DNA of 64,000 nucleotides, taken from Paramarasmius palmivorus. Its lineage: Eukaryota; Basidiomycota; Agaricomycetes; Agaricales; Marasmiaceae. Positions 34,155 through 46,175 of the stretch are shown here, piece after piece. The position numbers were made by a program, and so were the translations under genes. The DNA is taken from positions 273,020-337,019 of the forward strand of contig JAYKXP010000059.1 of assembly GCA_037176845.1 (NCBI GenBank). The letters are read 5' to 3'. How positions within the stretch are numbered: position 1 is the first letter of the stretch; the number at the start of each line of letters is the position of its first letter. The notes beneath the pieces were generated by a model that saw nothing but the letters and a program-made list of their open reading frames with translations, was not told the DNA's origin and made no database searches.

Positions 34155-37100
34155 ATGTCAACTCACCCAAATCTCGACATGCACTACCACCTTCCCGACC
34201 TCATCCGCTTTCACTGGGAGCACAATCCCTCTGGACAGATCTATGCATTCCCAGCTGGATCTACCCTCCAGGCAGACACTACCGCACCTAGCGTTAGGCC
34301 TCTCCCAGAATCTTTCTCCCAAGTCACCTATCTAGAATTTGGCCAAGCCATTCATCGCGCTGCACACCTCATGCGTCCTTCTCCATCATCAGATGGTCAG
34401 GACAACGAAGTAGTCGCCATGCTCGCACACTCTGACACGCTCGTCTACCTTGCAACCGTTATCAGTCTCATGACCGCTGGTTTCGTCCCACTGCTCATCT
34501 CTCTGCGCAATTCCCCCGTCGCTATCGTCAATTTGTTGAAGACCACAGGCTGTCATCAGATCCTTGCCACAAAAGAAACAATGAAAAAGTTGCTCGCTTC
34601 TGTCAGCGACTATATCTCTTCGTCGGCACCTGACTACTGTCTTGCCGTCGACGAAATCCCATCCCTTCAACAACTCTATCCATACCTTGGCCATGAGTTG
34701 GCCGAGCATCCATTTAGGCCGTACCCCGAATTGTCAAAGGCTTCTTTTGAGGACACAGCTCTCTACATTCACTCCTCAGGCTCCACTGGCTTTCCCAAGC
34801 CCATTCCTATCACACACCGCAGCGTATGGGGATACACCGCTACATGTCTTCTTCGTGAGCTGAAGGATCATCCTAGTCCCATTCGGATGGGAGCCATGGC
34901 TATTCCAGCCTTCCATACTCTCGGTTTCGTTCTGCAGATTGTCTATCCATTGTTCGGTTGTATCACCTGTACACTGTTCATGCCAGCAGTTCTAGATGTG
35001 GAAAACGATGTGCTGGTTATGCCTACACCAACGAACACGTTAGATGTGATGGAGAGGACTGGGACTACGATGACGATTATTTTCCCAACCTTCTTGCAGA
35101 TATGGAGCCAAGAAGAGGAGAGTATGAGGAGGTTGAAGAGTTTTGACTATGTAGCATCTGCTGGGGGTCCTTTAGACCAGAAGAGCGGTATGTTTTGGTC
35201 TTTAGATCTTTGATTTACTCACCTACTGAATCTTTTTCATTCATTTAGGTGACACACTCCTAGCCAACTCTGTCAACCTTCGTACGAGCTATGGTGCAAC
35301 TGAGTTTGACATGGTCACGCATCTACGACTGCACCCTGGCGACGAAGTTGACTGGATGTGATAGAATTCGATACCTCACGCATGGCATTGCGATGGGTTG
35401 AAGCTGAAGAAGGTAGAGGCGAGGTTGTATTCTTGTATTCGGAGACTCATGTTCCGGCTGTCTCAAACTTGTCCGACGATGTCTTGAAGATGTTAGAGGC
35501 AGGTTCGCAAGATAACAAGGTTCAGGACTGGGACTATGGGAATGCGGTGCTAAGAAGGAATTTAGACACGGGTATGGTGATGGGTTATGCGACAAAGGAT
35601 ATCTGTGAGAGGGATCCTACTAAGCCGTACGTGTTGAATTACTGTATATTGCTTCTCATGACCTAACCTTTGCTTTCACAGGCATCTTTACCGCCTCGTA
35701 GGTCACGTAGACGATGTTCTTATCCACTCGTCTGGTGAAAAGACGGTTCCAGCACCTATGGAAAGTATCATGCTCAGAAACCAACACATCAAGAGCCTGG
35801 TCGTCTTTGGACATGGAAAAGCTCAGCCGGGTCTTCTTGTGGAGCCTCATGAACATGGCCACAGTATCGAAGAATTCAGAAATCTTGTATGGTACGTTGT
35901 CTAGGGATTCAATTAGTTTTCGGCAAACTCATATTTTTGTGATCAGGCCTGCAGTCGAGGCTGCAAACGCCATTGCTCCTGCATTTTCCTGGATTTACAA
36001 AGAAATGATTATTACTACTTCGCTTGACCGGCCTCTTCCACGAACGGCGAAGTATACGCTTATCAGGAAGCAGGCGCTGAAGATGTACGAGAAGGATATC
36101 AATGAGTTGTGCATTCTGTTTCTTAGTTCTGCAGCAGCCTACTCACGTGTTTACAGGTACAAAACCATTGAATCCTATGCCAATGGTTCCTCTGGTGCAA
36201 CTATAACACCACCTTCCTTGTGGTCCTCGTCTGCCCTATCTGAGTGGCTTATTGCCCAAACTCAGGATATCACCTCGAGGTCGGAGCCTAGCCTTAGCTA
36301 TCAAACGAACCTATTCGACTGGGGTATCGACTCGCTTGCTGCAACTATTCTGAGGCTCAGACTGGTCTCGGTGTTGTGTGGGGTCACTGATGGAGAGAAA
36401 GCACTCGCAAAGGTCAATCAAAACACGGTCTATAGATACCCTATGCCTGGAGCATTAGCAGAGTTTATTGTCGGGTGTCTACATGGAGAAGGGCAAGATA
36501 ATGACGAGAAATTGGTGGTGGAAGAGCATGTGAAGGAGATAGAAGAGATGGTGGTCAAGTACTCGGTCAAGCCCACATCATCAGCAGCTACAAGATGTAT
36601 ACCTGGAAAGCACACTGTGCTCGTCACTGGTACCACCGGTCAATTGGGTGCGCAGCTGTTATTCGACCTTCTCACCGACCCTCATGTGACTACCGTGTAC
36701 GCTCTCAACCGCAGGTCTACGGGAGATATTATAACGAGACAGAAGGCCAAGTTTGACGAGAAGGGACTGGATACTAGTATCCTCGATGAAGCTTTGACAC
36801 TCCCCAAGAATGTAGTAAACAATATCGACGGCTCCTGTGTCAAGCAGCGAGCTCGTTTAGTATTCCTTGAAGGCACATCTCCTGATGACTCCGACGAAGA
36901 AACACGAGGAATCTTGCGTTCTGAGATGATGATCCTGATCCATAATGCCTAGAGGTTGGACTTCATCCTCCTGCTTCAAGGATTCAAAAGTTCCATCTCG
37001 GACTTTAGCAAGTTCGTGTCGTTCATTCAAGGTACCAACGCCAGAATACTCTTCACGTCCTCGATTGGCTCTGCACAGGGTTGGATGAAAGAAGGTCGTG

Positions 37101-37919
37101 TTGAGCCGTTCCCAGAAGAATGTCAAGATGCCAAGTACGCAGTTGGAGCTAGATATGGGGAGTCAAAGTATGTCTGTGAAAGGGTATGTCACTCATTCTT
37201 CCTTTTTCGCAGATGCTTACCCTTGGTACTCACCTACTAGATCCTTAAAAACGCGGGAGTAGACGGTACATCCTTCCGAATTGGCCAGATTTCTGGTTGC
37301 TCCATCTCACCAGCCTGGTCGTTGACAGACTGGGTTCCTATCATCGTCAAGAGCAGTATCAGCATGGGTATGGTACCCAATGCTGTTGGTGTTGTCTCGT
37401 GGATACCTGGGACGGTCGTATCACAGGCAATCTTGGACGTTGGTTTCAGCGATATTGCACCATTCGCCATCAATGTTGTCCATCCTCGGCCAACGAAGTG
37501 GAGTATTGTGATAAAGCAGCTTGTCGATAGCTTGGTCGAGCATGGAAGAGTAGAGCCTGGCAAGGTGGAGATTGTTCCATGGAGGGATTGGGTGAAGGAA
37601 TTGGAGAGACTAGCTGACAATCTGGGTGATGTGAAGGCCTTTGAGAATATCGTGAGTGGTTGATTTTCGAGCGAGTCTACACTGGTACTGAGATGTCTAA
37701 TTATAGCCTGCCATCAAGCTCATGTCCTTTTATCGTGGTATGGCCGATGCGGATGGTGCTCATCGACAGGTAGATGGGTACGAAGGCGAGGCTGTTGACC
37801 TGCCGCCGTTGTCAATTGAGAATGTGAAGAAGTTTTCCAAGGGATTCTGCGAGGCAGGTGCTTTAGAGAAGAAAGATATCGAAGCGTGGGTGAGGTGGTG
37901 GATTGGTGCAGGGCTGTGA
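34155..37919 (+). pseudogene. NRPS-like adenylation-thiolation-reductase enzyme, broken
   Basis: Exons with good GT-AG introns (for example near 35189-35250, 35682 and 35894-35946) spell a single-module NRPS-like enzyme of about 1,200 residues. The adenylation domain has the core motif HSSGSTGFPKPIPITHRS, and SYGATEF and SDDVL follow. The thiolation domain has FDWGIDSLAATIL with its phosphopantetheine Ser. The reductase domain has the NAD(P)-binding VTGTTGQLGAQLL and then LFTSSIGSAQGW. By family such enzymes activate a carboxylic or amino acid, load it on the carrier and release it reductively as an aldehyde. Two lesions break the frame. Near 35357-35362 the adenylation domain runs into stops and continues one frame over (EFDTSRMALRWVEAEEG). 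At 36950-36952 a TAG stands where the family has Trp in the NAWRLDF motif. Everything else is well preserved, so the loss looks recent; a sequencing or assembly error at the first site cannot be excluded. Confidence 0.85.
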
Positions 37920-40364
37920 AAGTAATAGTTGCGAGATCAGTAGAATTTAGATGCCAGAGTTTGGAGAATAGAGTGTTTAGATCTCAACTTTAAGTACTCC
38001 AGCATTGCCAAGTCACTGAAAAATCCTTCGAGCAGTGGTACTTTGGAAGGAATTGGCATTCAACTGTATTGTGGTGATTATGGAGTGTACAGTGAAATGT
38101 AACATGTCTCCGCTGTGAGGGTACCAGAACGAAATCACTGAAAAACAGTCAGTTGTGTTCAGAATCGCACTAGTACATCCTACTAAGTACTATATGGACT
38201 TGGTATCACTGCTAGGAACCTAGTAGTGCGCATATGACGAAGAATAAGATAGGCATGCACTGCATAGTGAATACTAGCTGCGCGTGCATAGACGTTGATG
38301 TCGTCGTTAGCCCTATATGATTGCGCTAGGATACGCATCGGAACCTGTAGACCGTATCTATACTCTATTATCAGGCTGGAACCTTACGAGGACATGCTAC
38401 TGTACGTGGTAGACTTCCTAGTAGGTCATATGGCTACACTATACTCGCGCTATGGGACATATGAGATGGGATAGTGAACGAGGACCAACTACCACAGCGT
38501 AGAAGGACCCTAGGGGACGAATCAGAGCTATATACCAAATATGGTAGAAGCTGGAGGTGCGAGTCACCTTCAAGAGCAGAGTTACCTGGATTAGAAATGT
38601 CCGAGTAACCGGGTCATCGATACGAGGACCATATGGGAGCTTAACAGCTTTCCATATCGATCGGAATATCCCTCAAGCTTCGAGTTGGGATTCCTACTGC
38701 TAGTACAGACACTAGTGAGGGACATATAGTCCTATAACAAGGGAACAGATAGGATTCTGTTCCAGGACTGTCCTAGGACATAGAAAATATAATATAGAAC
38801 TACAAGGGCATAGAGCCTACCTTCCTCAGATATGAATCCGAAGTGTTTCGGTCGAGATTGGACTCCTAGCAAGTTCCGAGCGGAATAACTATGTCCTAGC
38901 ACCGATATCCAAAACGTACCATGCAGAACAGCACCTCCGCGTGCCACTTCCTAGCAACCAAAAAGTAATATGACTCGCAGTCCTGCAAAATAATGTCGAA
39001 TTCCGACCAATATATACCCAAACCTTCCTTTTCTGGTAGATACTTACTTCATATGGACAGAATCCTCTCCTTGTTCTCATTTCTTGCATAGTTACTATTA
39101 CTTTATCGTGTCCACTTTCACTTATATGTAAAATATGTACGCTCGTGGGTATATAAGCAGCAGGGTTTCCCCTAGGAAGCTCTCAAGCAATTACCCCGCT
39201 ATATACATAGCCCTAGTGCACCAATAGCAGAGTTCTTGTCTTCTATTGTTGATCATAGAGGCGACGTGTGCTTAGAAAATAACTTAGAAAATAAAACCTT
39301 GAAAAGCCCTTCTCTATATTGAACTAGAGTCGTGAAATTAGAACTTTGAGATACCCATAGGACAGAGCTAGTTCATCTAGACTCTTTGGATAGGATTGAT
39401 TGTTTCAGGACTAGTGTGGAGCCCCACTAGATCCCTTTTCACTTGGTGTGGAGCCCCACCAGTGATCGTTAAAGTTTAGTGTGGAGCCCCACTAGCTTAT
39501 AGGTGGCCTGGTTGTCATGCTAGTTCGACTAGTGTAACCAGTGCCTTTCATAGGAACAATAGGTCTTTACCCTCATTGGGTTCGATAGGTTATTTTGCGT
39601 CATAGGAACGTATAGGAATAGTTATAGATAGGTTTATAGGTTGGCTCATGTTGTCTTGATTATATCGAGACCATATTATCATATTACATTGTTTCATTCA
39701 TCGCTCGTACACTTCCCTTGTGTCCTAGTGATTTGTAGACGTTCAACTAGCGTGCTAGTTGATTTCTTGTGTCGATTGTACGGATCCTTTGACAATGTCG
39801 AACCCCGCTCGCACAACTTGGCATATATATTTCGCTCATTCACAAGCGTTTTATAAGCCTCACACCGCTCAAGTCAAATGTTGTAGAATCCTTCTCCTGT
39901 CACTGATGATCAACACGCAGTGAGCTACCAGATCCATGAGCCTATCAAGTCTTGCTGAATCAACTGTAAGCTTATTATATACATTAGGGTCGTCACCTGG
40001 TCGTTTAATCAAAGCAGAACTCACTTCCTCCAATGTAAACGATGTCCCTTTGAAGTCCCTCACACGCACGATTGTTCAGTTTCATCATTTCACCATTTGG
40101 CTTTTCGAAGGCCCAAAATATACGCTAAATCATGTAGAATAGACTGGGGGATATCCTTGACTTTGAAGGCTAGCGACTGAAGATGAACCTCATTCCAAGG
40201 TTCTTCGAGTTAATGTCCGATATTGTGATTGCTTGTCTATATGTAGGGTACGCGTTCTTTCATGCCATGCTATGCCAACTTGCTGACCCCGTCAGTTCTT
40301 GAGATGGTCTGTTGAATCCATGGTTACTGGAGGTTGTATACTGCAGGCAGTAGACAATCCAAAG
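37920..40364. other. Gene-free region, LTR-like in part
   Basis: No gene seen in 2.4 kb. The word GTGTGGAGCCCCAC(C/T)AG occurs three times within 39413-39495. A TATATAAG box near 39150 followed by a transcript-leader-like stretch suggests a solo LTR or retrotransposon remnant at about 38.2-39.9 kb, but I found no paired copy and no TG...CA ends that I trust. Confidence 0.35.
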
Positions 40365-40372
40365 ATCGAGTA
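40365..40372 (+). repeat. Left target-site duplication of the hAT element
   Basis: ATCGAGTA; the right copy at 58162-58169 is ATTGAGTA, differing by one C-to-T change at a CpG. Confidence 0.7.
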
Positions 40373-40625
40373 TAGTGCTGTTAGGGCTCGGGCTCGGCCT
40401 GAAAACCATGGCTAGGGCTTGGCCTGAGGAGGCTCAGGCTCAACAAAATTGCAAGCCAGGCCTTAGGCCAAAATGAAGGCCCAGCTCAGGTTTAGCTCAG
40501 GCTCAGGCCAGGGCTTATTACTATATATAGTAATTCAGTAGCAAGCAAGAAATACAGGCTGTTTGGCAACACATTAAGTACTATATTGTAGAAGTAAACA
40601 TATAACACTTGATAGTATAGGATAT

Positions 40626-41110
40626 AGGGATGCCAACGGATCGGGTTGGGTCAGGTACAGGTCCAAACCTAAACCCAACCCGGAACCTGCGGGTTTGACC
40701 TGGTATTTTTTATTTTATTTTTGACACTTTTATCGTACTTTATTGTATTATAGAAACACTTTACAGAGCACATAGGAATATTTACAGCTAAATACTATCG
40801 TTTCCGGTGCTGAATTGGTTGTTGAGAGGGTAGTGATTGGGCCCAATCAGATGACATCATATTTAGGTGCCCGTTGGACCGGGCTAAGAAATAGTAAGAA
40901 ACTCATCAAAATCATACATTCAACATGTATTCCAATTCAACCTACACAGAAAAGTATAGTATGTATCTGTATCTACTAATTTGAATGCAATATATGTTAA
41001 GATCTTTGAAAATAAAAATTTGTATAGGAGCCGCCGGCTTAGCAGGTCTAGCCGTGACCCGATACAACCTGCTAAGCTGACGGGTCAACCCGACCTGTTG
41101 GCACCCCTAA
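40626..41110. mobile_element. Nested hAT-like MITE, 485 bp
   Basis: Flanked by a perfect 8-bp duplication TAGGATAT at 40618-40625 and 41111-41118. The ends are inverted: AGGGATGCCAACGGATCGGG at the left and, read from the right, AGGGGTGCCAACAGGTCGGG. No coding capacity. It inserted into the 3' flank of the hAT transposase gene. Confidence 0.85.
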
Positions 41111-41125
41111 TAGGATATGAAGACA

Positions 41126-44100
41126 CTAAGCCTCACCAAGGTCTATAAGGAGTGAATCCCAAGAAGGCTCATCTATAATCTCAACATCTTTGTCGAAAGT
41201 TGCTGACTCTTCCTCCTGTGCAATCTTCTCCTCTGCCAACTCCAAAATTGAGCACGGTGGTGGTTTTCGATACATAGTATCCTTGCATATACTACACTTG
41301 AGAAACTGTAATGGCTCGACAATGTCTGCACCAAGACAGTTGTGTTGCTTGCTGATAGTGATGCCTGCCGAAGAAAATGCACGTTCAGATGACACTGAAG
41401 AAGCCATGATCGCAAGGTAGTCATGGGCAAGAGATGCCCATGTTGGGTAGTGGTGCATGTTAATCGGTGACTGGAAGTGCATGAGCTAAATTTATCTTTG
41501 CCAGAAAGGTTCATAAAACTTACTCCCCACCATTCAATAGCAGACATTCCCTCAGGGACATTCTCAGTAGTAGTGAGATAAAGTTCAAACTCATGCAAAG
41601 CATTTACTGAATCATCAGTCCTGGGATTCGAATCTTCGTCGTCAGACTCCAATTCTTGCTCACAAAGAAGTGCCGTAGTCTTGGTAGGCTTCTTTGGTTG
41701 TACCAGAATGGTCAAAGACCCATGTAGTTCAACAAAGTGCACCTTAAACTTCCTCACATGTGAGCTTTGATTGGTTTAACATGGGAAAATAATAACTCAC
41801 TATCTCTTCGGCAGTCTGTAGTACTTGCTTCTGAAGGTCTGCATCCCAATGCTTCTTGAAGTGCGACATTTTCTTATCTGGGTTGAGGACTGGCCAATGA
41901 TGAGTGGTATATAATCCAAAGAAAGTGTAAATGGCACACGCATAGCCAAAATATATGCAGGTGAGTCTCCAGTCTTGTCATAATAGTCACTTATCTTCTT
42001 GGTGCCTGCATTCAACGACTCAGCAAAAGCTGAATACTTGACCTTTTCTGCATGCGTAGACCATGCTTTGTGAAGTGAATTGAGCGCTGGAATACCCCAG
42101 TGAAGAGTTGCACCAGAGTCTGATGAAAATGCATGTCAAGCATTATCTGCATGCTGCGAAAAGAGCAAGTTGTACGTCATCAAATATCAACTACTGACGT
42201 ACAGCAAGCAAGTCAAGAAAGAGTTTAACACGTTCCCACTTGTCTTTCTGGAGTTGAAGATCGTACAGCTTCCTCCACTTTTCAGGGTCTGCCTCAGATG
42301 CACCTAGGTCAGTGATAAACAGGTCTACATACTGAAAGAGGATGAGCATTGTGTTAATATTGAATGACATATACAACATACCTCTTTCAAATTCTCTGCA
42401 CGGTCAAGCATGACATACATTGAGGACCAACGAACAGGCATATCAAGCAGTAACTGGAGTGAAGTCCTCCTTTTGGCACAAGCCTGGATATCTTTGAACA
42501 TCTGCTTCCACTTTGCAGATGACTGAGCCTGCCAATCAATGCTAAATCATCAATTGACAGGTCGACAACAGTTAATAGAATGCTTACTTTCACAACAATT
42601 GACCATACTAATGCTACCTCATCTCGCCTGATGGCATATAGACTAGGTTCATGTTCTTCTGGTTTCTTGGAATCCTAATGTTTGTCTTTAGAATATGTAG
42701 ATATGACTGCTTGAGTTGAGAGATTGATAATGTGTGCAAGACACTTGTGATAATGATTAGTACCCAGCAAAGTTTTGCAAATTGAAGCCTACCTAATCCG
42801 TTGGATGACTGGATCCCACTTCTTAAGCCCAACGCAGCTCGAGGAAGCATTGAGGCGATCAGTGAATGCTCTCAGCATAGTAGTATTGTTTGATGCATTA
42901 TCACATGTCACCCATCTGACCTATGTTTATTTGTTAACAACAGAATTGGAACTATGGGACATCACAATACCTTATGCTCAATTCCGACACGTTGTACCAC
43001 CTTGAAAAGTGCCTTGCCGAGTCGGTCTCCATTGTGAGCTGAATTGAGTTGAACGAAACCAATTAAGGCATCATTCATCTTCCATCCACCATGACCTTCT
43101 TCGATCCAATGCGCAGTGACGGCAAAGTATGCATCGGTATTGGATGCCTGCCAAGCATCACACATCAGACTGATCTTGCCTTTCACGGTGTTACTCTGAA
43201 GAATATGTGAGTATTCAGTAAAACAAAGATCAGTTTGATATACATACATTAAGGACCTTCTTCAAATGAAGTAACTGCCGTTTGAACATCTCAATAATTT
43301 CGTAATGGGTAGCTGCACGCCCTGGAATTGCTATGCCATGCTTTGCTCGAGATGCCACTTCAATCATGAATCTGAACTTGGGATGCTCTAAGGCACTAAG
43401 AGGCTGAATTGGGGCTCAGAAATCAAATTTATGAGGTGGAATGTAACTCGAACCTGATCAGTTGCTATCAGCCATTCAATCGCAGCTTGTATGAACAACT
43501 TGTCAGAATATGGTACAACAGTAACTTGAGGCATCTCCACCAGGTGTGGATCAAGCGTGGACTGTTGTTTCTTCTCTTTCTCTGCACGTTCAATTTCCTT
43601 CTGTTGGGCAACATCCATGGGAAGCATAGACTGGAAGTCGTTCTCGTTACACCATTTAAGGTAATCAGCCTAAATATTGTTCATTAGTTCAATTCTATTT
43701 CAATAATGGGATGTTACCTTGTGCACAGATTGCATGTGTTGGCGACAAGTGGACGTGTCAGAGACTAAAAGCTTGACTTGGTTGTAGCTAGTACTAAATT
43801 TGGATGAACTGATTGTTGTTGTATGAGACAGTGACCACCTACGAGCATAACAGGCACTTTCTCTTCTGTGTCTTTGACCCTGGATCAGCTATAGGCTTGG
43901 AGAAGAAAGTATCAAGATCACGACTATGATCTTTCCAGCTATGAAACAGCATTGTGTCAGAGATCTGGACTTCAGCTTCTGGCACCATGTTTGCAGTTGT
44001 TGGCCTTGGAGGTTCAGTATGTTGAGGTTTGGGGTGGGGTTCAGCATGAGCTGAAAAATGGAATCAGGACAATAGTTGAGCAAAAGGATACCTGACGAAC

Positions 44101-44677
44101 CTTTCTTTGGTGGTGGTTCAGGCACGTCGTCCACAACACTTGTGTTGTTGTTTTTTTTTCGTTTTTTAGCAGTTGTCACTTGAGGCAATGGTGTTGAAGT
44201 GGCCTTTTCTTTCCCCTTCAGATTTGATGGTGTTTCTGGTGGTTTAGAAGTCGAAGTGTGGACTTGAACTTGTCGGTGTGATGCTACTTCCTGGATGGCC
44301 ATGTTATTTTGGTCTCTGAGTTTTTCCGAAGGGGCTGGATTATGTTGTGAATGTCTCCCTACATCACACATATGAGCGTGAGGAAAAAGAAATAGTATCT
44401 GTACTCACTGTGTTCCTCAGATGTAGGTGGACGCGGTGGTGCTGGGTCAAATGCTTGTGGTACCAGTATTGGATCATCTGGATCATATACAAACTGCACA
44501 TGATGTGTTGGCATCAAGTTCCCATCTTCATCTAAGACCTCTTGTGACTATGATTCGTTGGCTAAGAATAAGGTTTGAGCATAAGCTATATACGAGAGCT
44601 ATAACTGACTTACTACCCCCAAGGAATCTCACTTGTACCTCCAAATGAGACAAAGGTCCTAACTCAAGCTGTTGCAT
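41126..44677 (-). pseudogene. hAT transposase, probably degenerate
   Basis: Reads from about 44677 to 41126 over many short exons. In order: a Pro/Lys-rich leader; a BED zinc-finger remnant (STCRQHMQSVHK near 43740); the catalytic N-terminal region; a block with LMCDAWQASNTDAYFAVTAHW (43150) and VTCDNASNNTTML (42900); AHIINLSTQAVIS (42740); and the C-terminal dimerisation motif (SSVSSERAFSSAGITISKQH at 41360) ending at 41126. By family this is the cut-and-paste enzyme of hAT elements. An in-frame TAG at 42675-42677 follows SKDKH in the otherwise open exon, and the join just upstream is also not clean, so the enzyme is probably inactive. An unusual intron is the alternative. Confidence 0.75.
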
Positions 44678-44767
44678 TGTTTCACAGCTGAGCAGTGCCG
44701 CAAATCTACCAGGCTTGTATAATGAAAGTAAACCACTGTTTTCGCCTGACAGTGCCAGGATTAGGCC

Positions 44768-45500
44768 TCACATATGGAGTTCTGCGGCAATGTCATGGAC
44801 TGTAGTATGTTTTGAAACAGCTAGGATATCGACAGTGAGAACGAGAATAAGACAAGTGAACTGAATACATACTGAGGGCAACAGAGTTGTGGTTGAGACC
44901 ACGTATGAAGACTGTGAATGTCTGCTGGGAGATAAGGCAGCGGAGTCGATCGGGACACATGTGAGATACATGTGTCCTCCGATATCAGATTTTCAGCCTT
45001 GGAAAAAGACCAACAAGGGAGCGGACTTGTGAAGAAAAGTAGTAACCTGTAGACTTCATAAAAAAAAATCAACTTTAAATACAAATCAATATACCTGCGA
45101 GGAATACCAAGATCATGGTGTACCCATATAGAGCGGTAAGAGCGGCGGGCAGACCTTTGGCTTGTGAAGGGTTGAGACCGAATATCCAGATGAGGTTGAA
45201 TCCTTGCGACAGCTGAGAAACAAAAAGAAACGCGGCCGGAGTGAGTAGCGATGAAAGCATGGAAGCAAACCATCCTATCGCACGGTGAGCAACGGAGTGC
45301 TGGCTTGTTGGGAGCAGCATTCCATGTGCTGATTGATGCTTTTAATTCATAATCTTGAATCCTATGGGGAACAATGAGTAGACCTTTGACAGAGACAAAT
45401 TAACACGCACTCTCAAGCTTGACAACCATGTCGCCCATGATGGACACCTGTAAGGAAACGAGAAGTAATGAGGATGTTTTCCAAATGTGAGAGAGGCTTA
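44768..45500 (-). pseudogene. Fragment of a multi-pass membrane protein
   Basis: Minus-strand exon pieces: MGDMVVKLE near 45430, then a segment from about 45290 to 45080 with three hydrophobic helices (MLSSLLTPAAFLFVSQL; GFNLIWIFGLNPS; LYGYTMILVFLAGILI). It looks like part of a transporter (amino-acid permease type is one possibility), but I cannot name the family. It sits inside the hAT element between the transposase and the nested KDZ element and has no complete reading frame, so it may be a captured host fragment. Confidence 0.35.
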
Positions 45501-45807
45501 TAAGGTGACAAGTGGTATTGCCAATCCCAATCCATGCTCCAAAGACGCAATATGGGCTATATGGTTGTGAAACGCAGAGCAGAACGTCAGGTTCATCATT
45601 TGCGTATCCTGTCAGGCCTTAAAGTGCATCATTCTTGGGCTTGGTCAGTATTTCTCAATGAATGTCTTCACGCATCATATTGAAGTAGAAGAACAATATA
45701 TTGCTGCAGGTATCTAGAAGAGATTCTACTGTAGATTCTAATCCAAATGTGAGGACATGGACAGAAAACTGAGAACAACGGTGACTCACCTCCCTCATAT
45801 CTCTCAT

Positions 45808-45815
45808 CTCTAACA
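45808..45815 (+). repeat. Left target-site duplication of KDZ element 2
   Basis: CTCTAACA, repeated exactly at 57691-57698. Confidence 0.75.
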
Positions 45816-45832
45816 TGAATCTAAATTAGGGG

Positions 45833-46120
45833 AACTTAAGTCATGGCAAAAAACTTAAGCCCAACTTAAGTTGCATTCGAGAACAGGTTCTTGAAGCCTC
45901 TGCTGGTGAGAACTTAAGTTCGAAGGAAACTTAAGTTCTCCTGCGACTTAAGTCTGCACAAGACTTAAGTCCGCTGTTCATGATTAAATGATCCACCACG
46001 CACTTAAGTCGAGGCTGGGTACAGTTAACAAATCTATCATTAAATACTTACATATATACATTAACTTAAGTCCCTTTGTACTTAATGTAGTTTAGTGGTG
46101 ACTTGAGTTGGCAACTTAAG
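45833..46120. repeat. Left ACTTAAGT palindrome cluster
   Basis: About ten copies of ACTTAAG(T) within 290 bp, irregularly spaced. The palindrome is the subterminal repeat of KDZ element 2. Confidence 0.9.
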
Positions 46121-46175
46121 TCTTCCTGATTTACTTCATGTAAGATCATCTGTCACAGTTAAAGATTAACACTTA

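Noticed and set aside
38200..39900. Full LTR retrotransposon
   Set aside because: A TATA-like box and leader-like sequence are present, but no paired LTR, primer site or coding region could be found.
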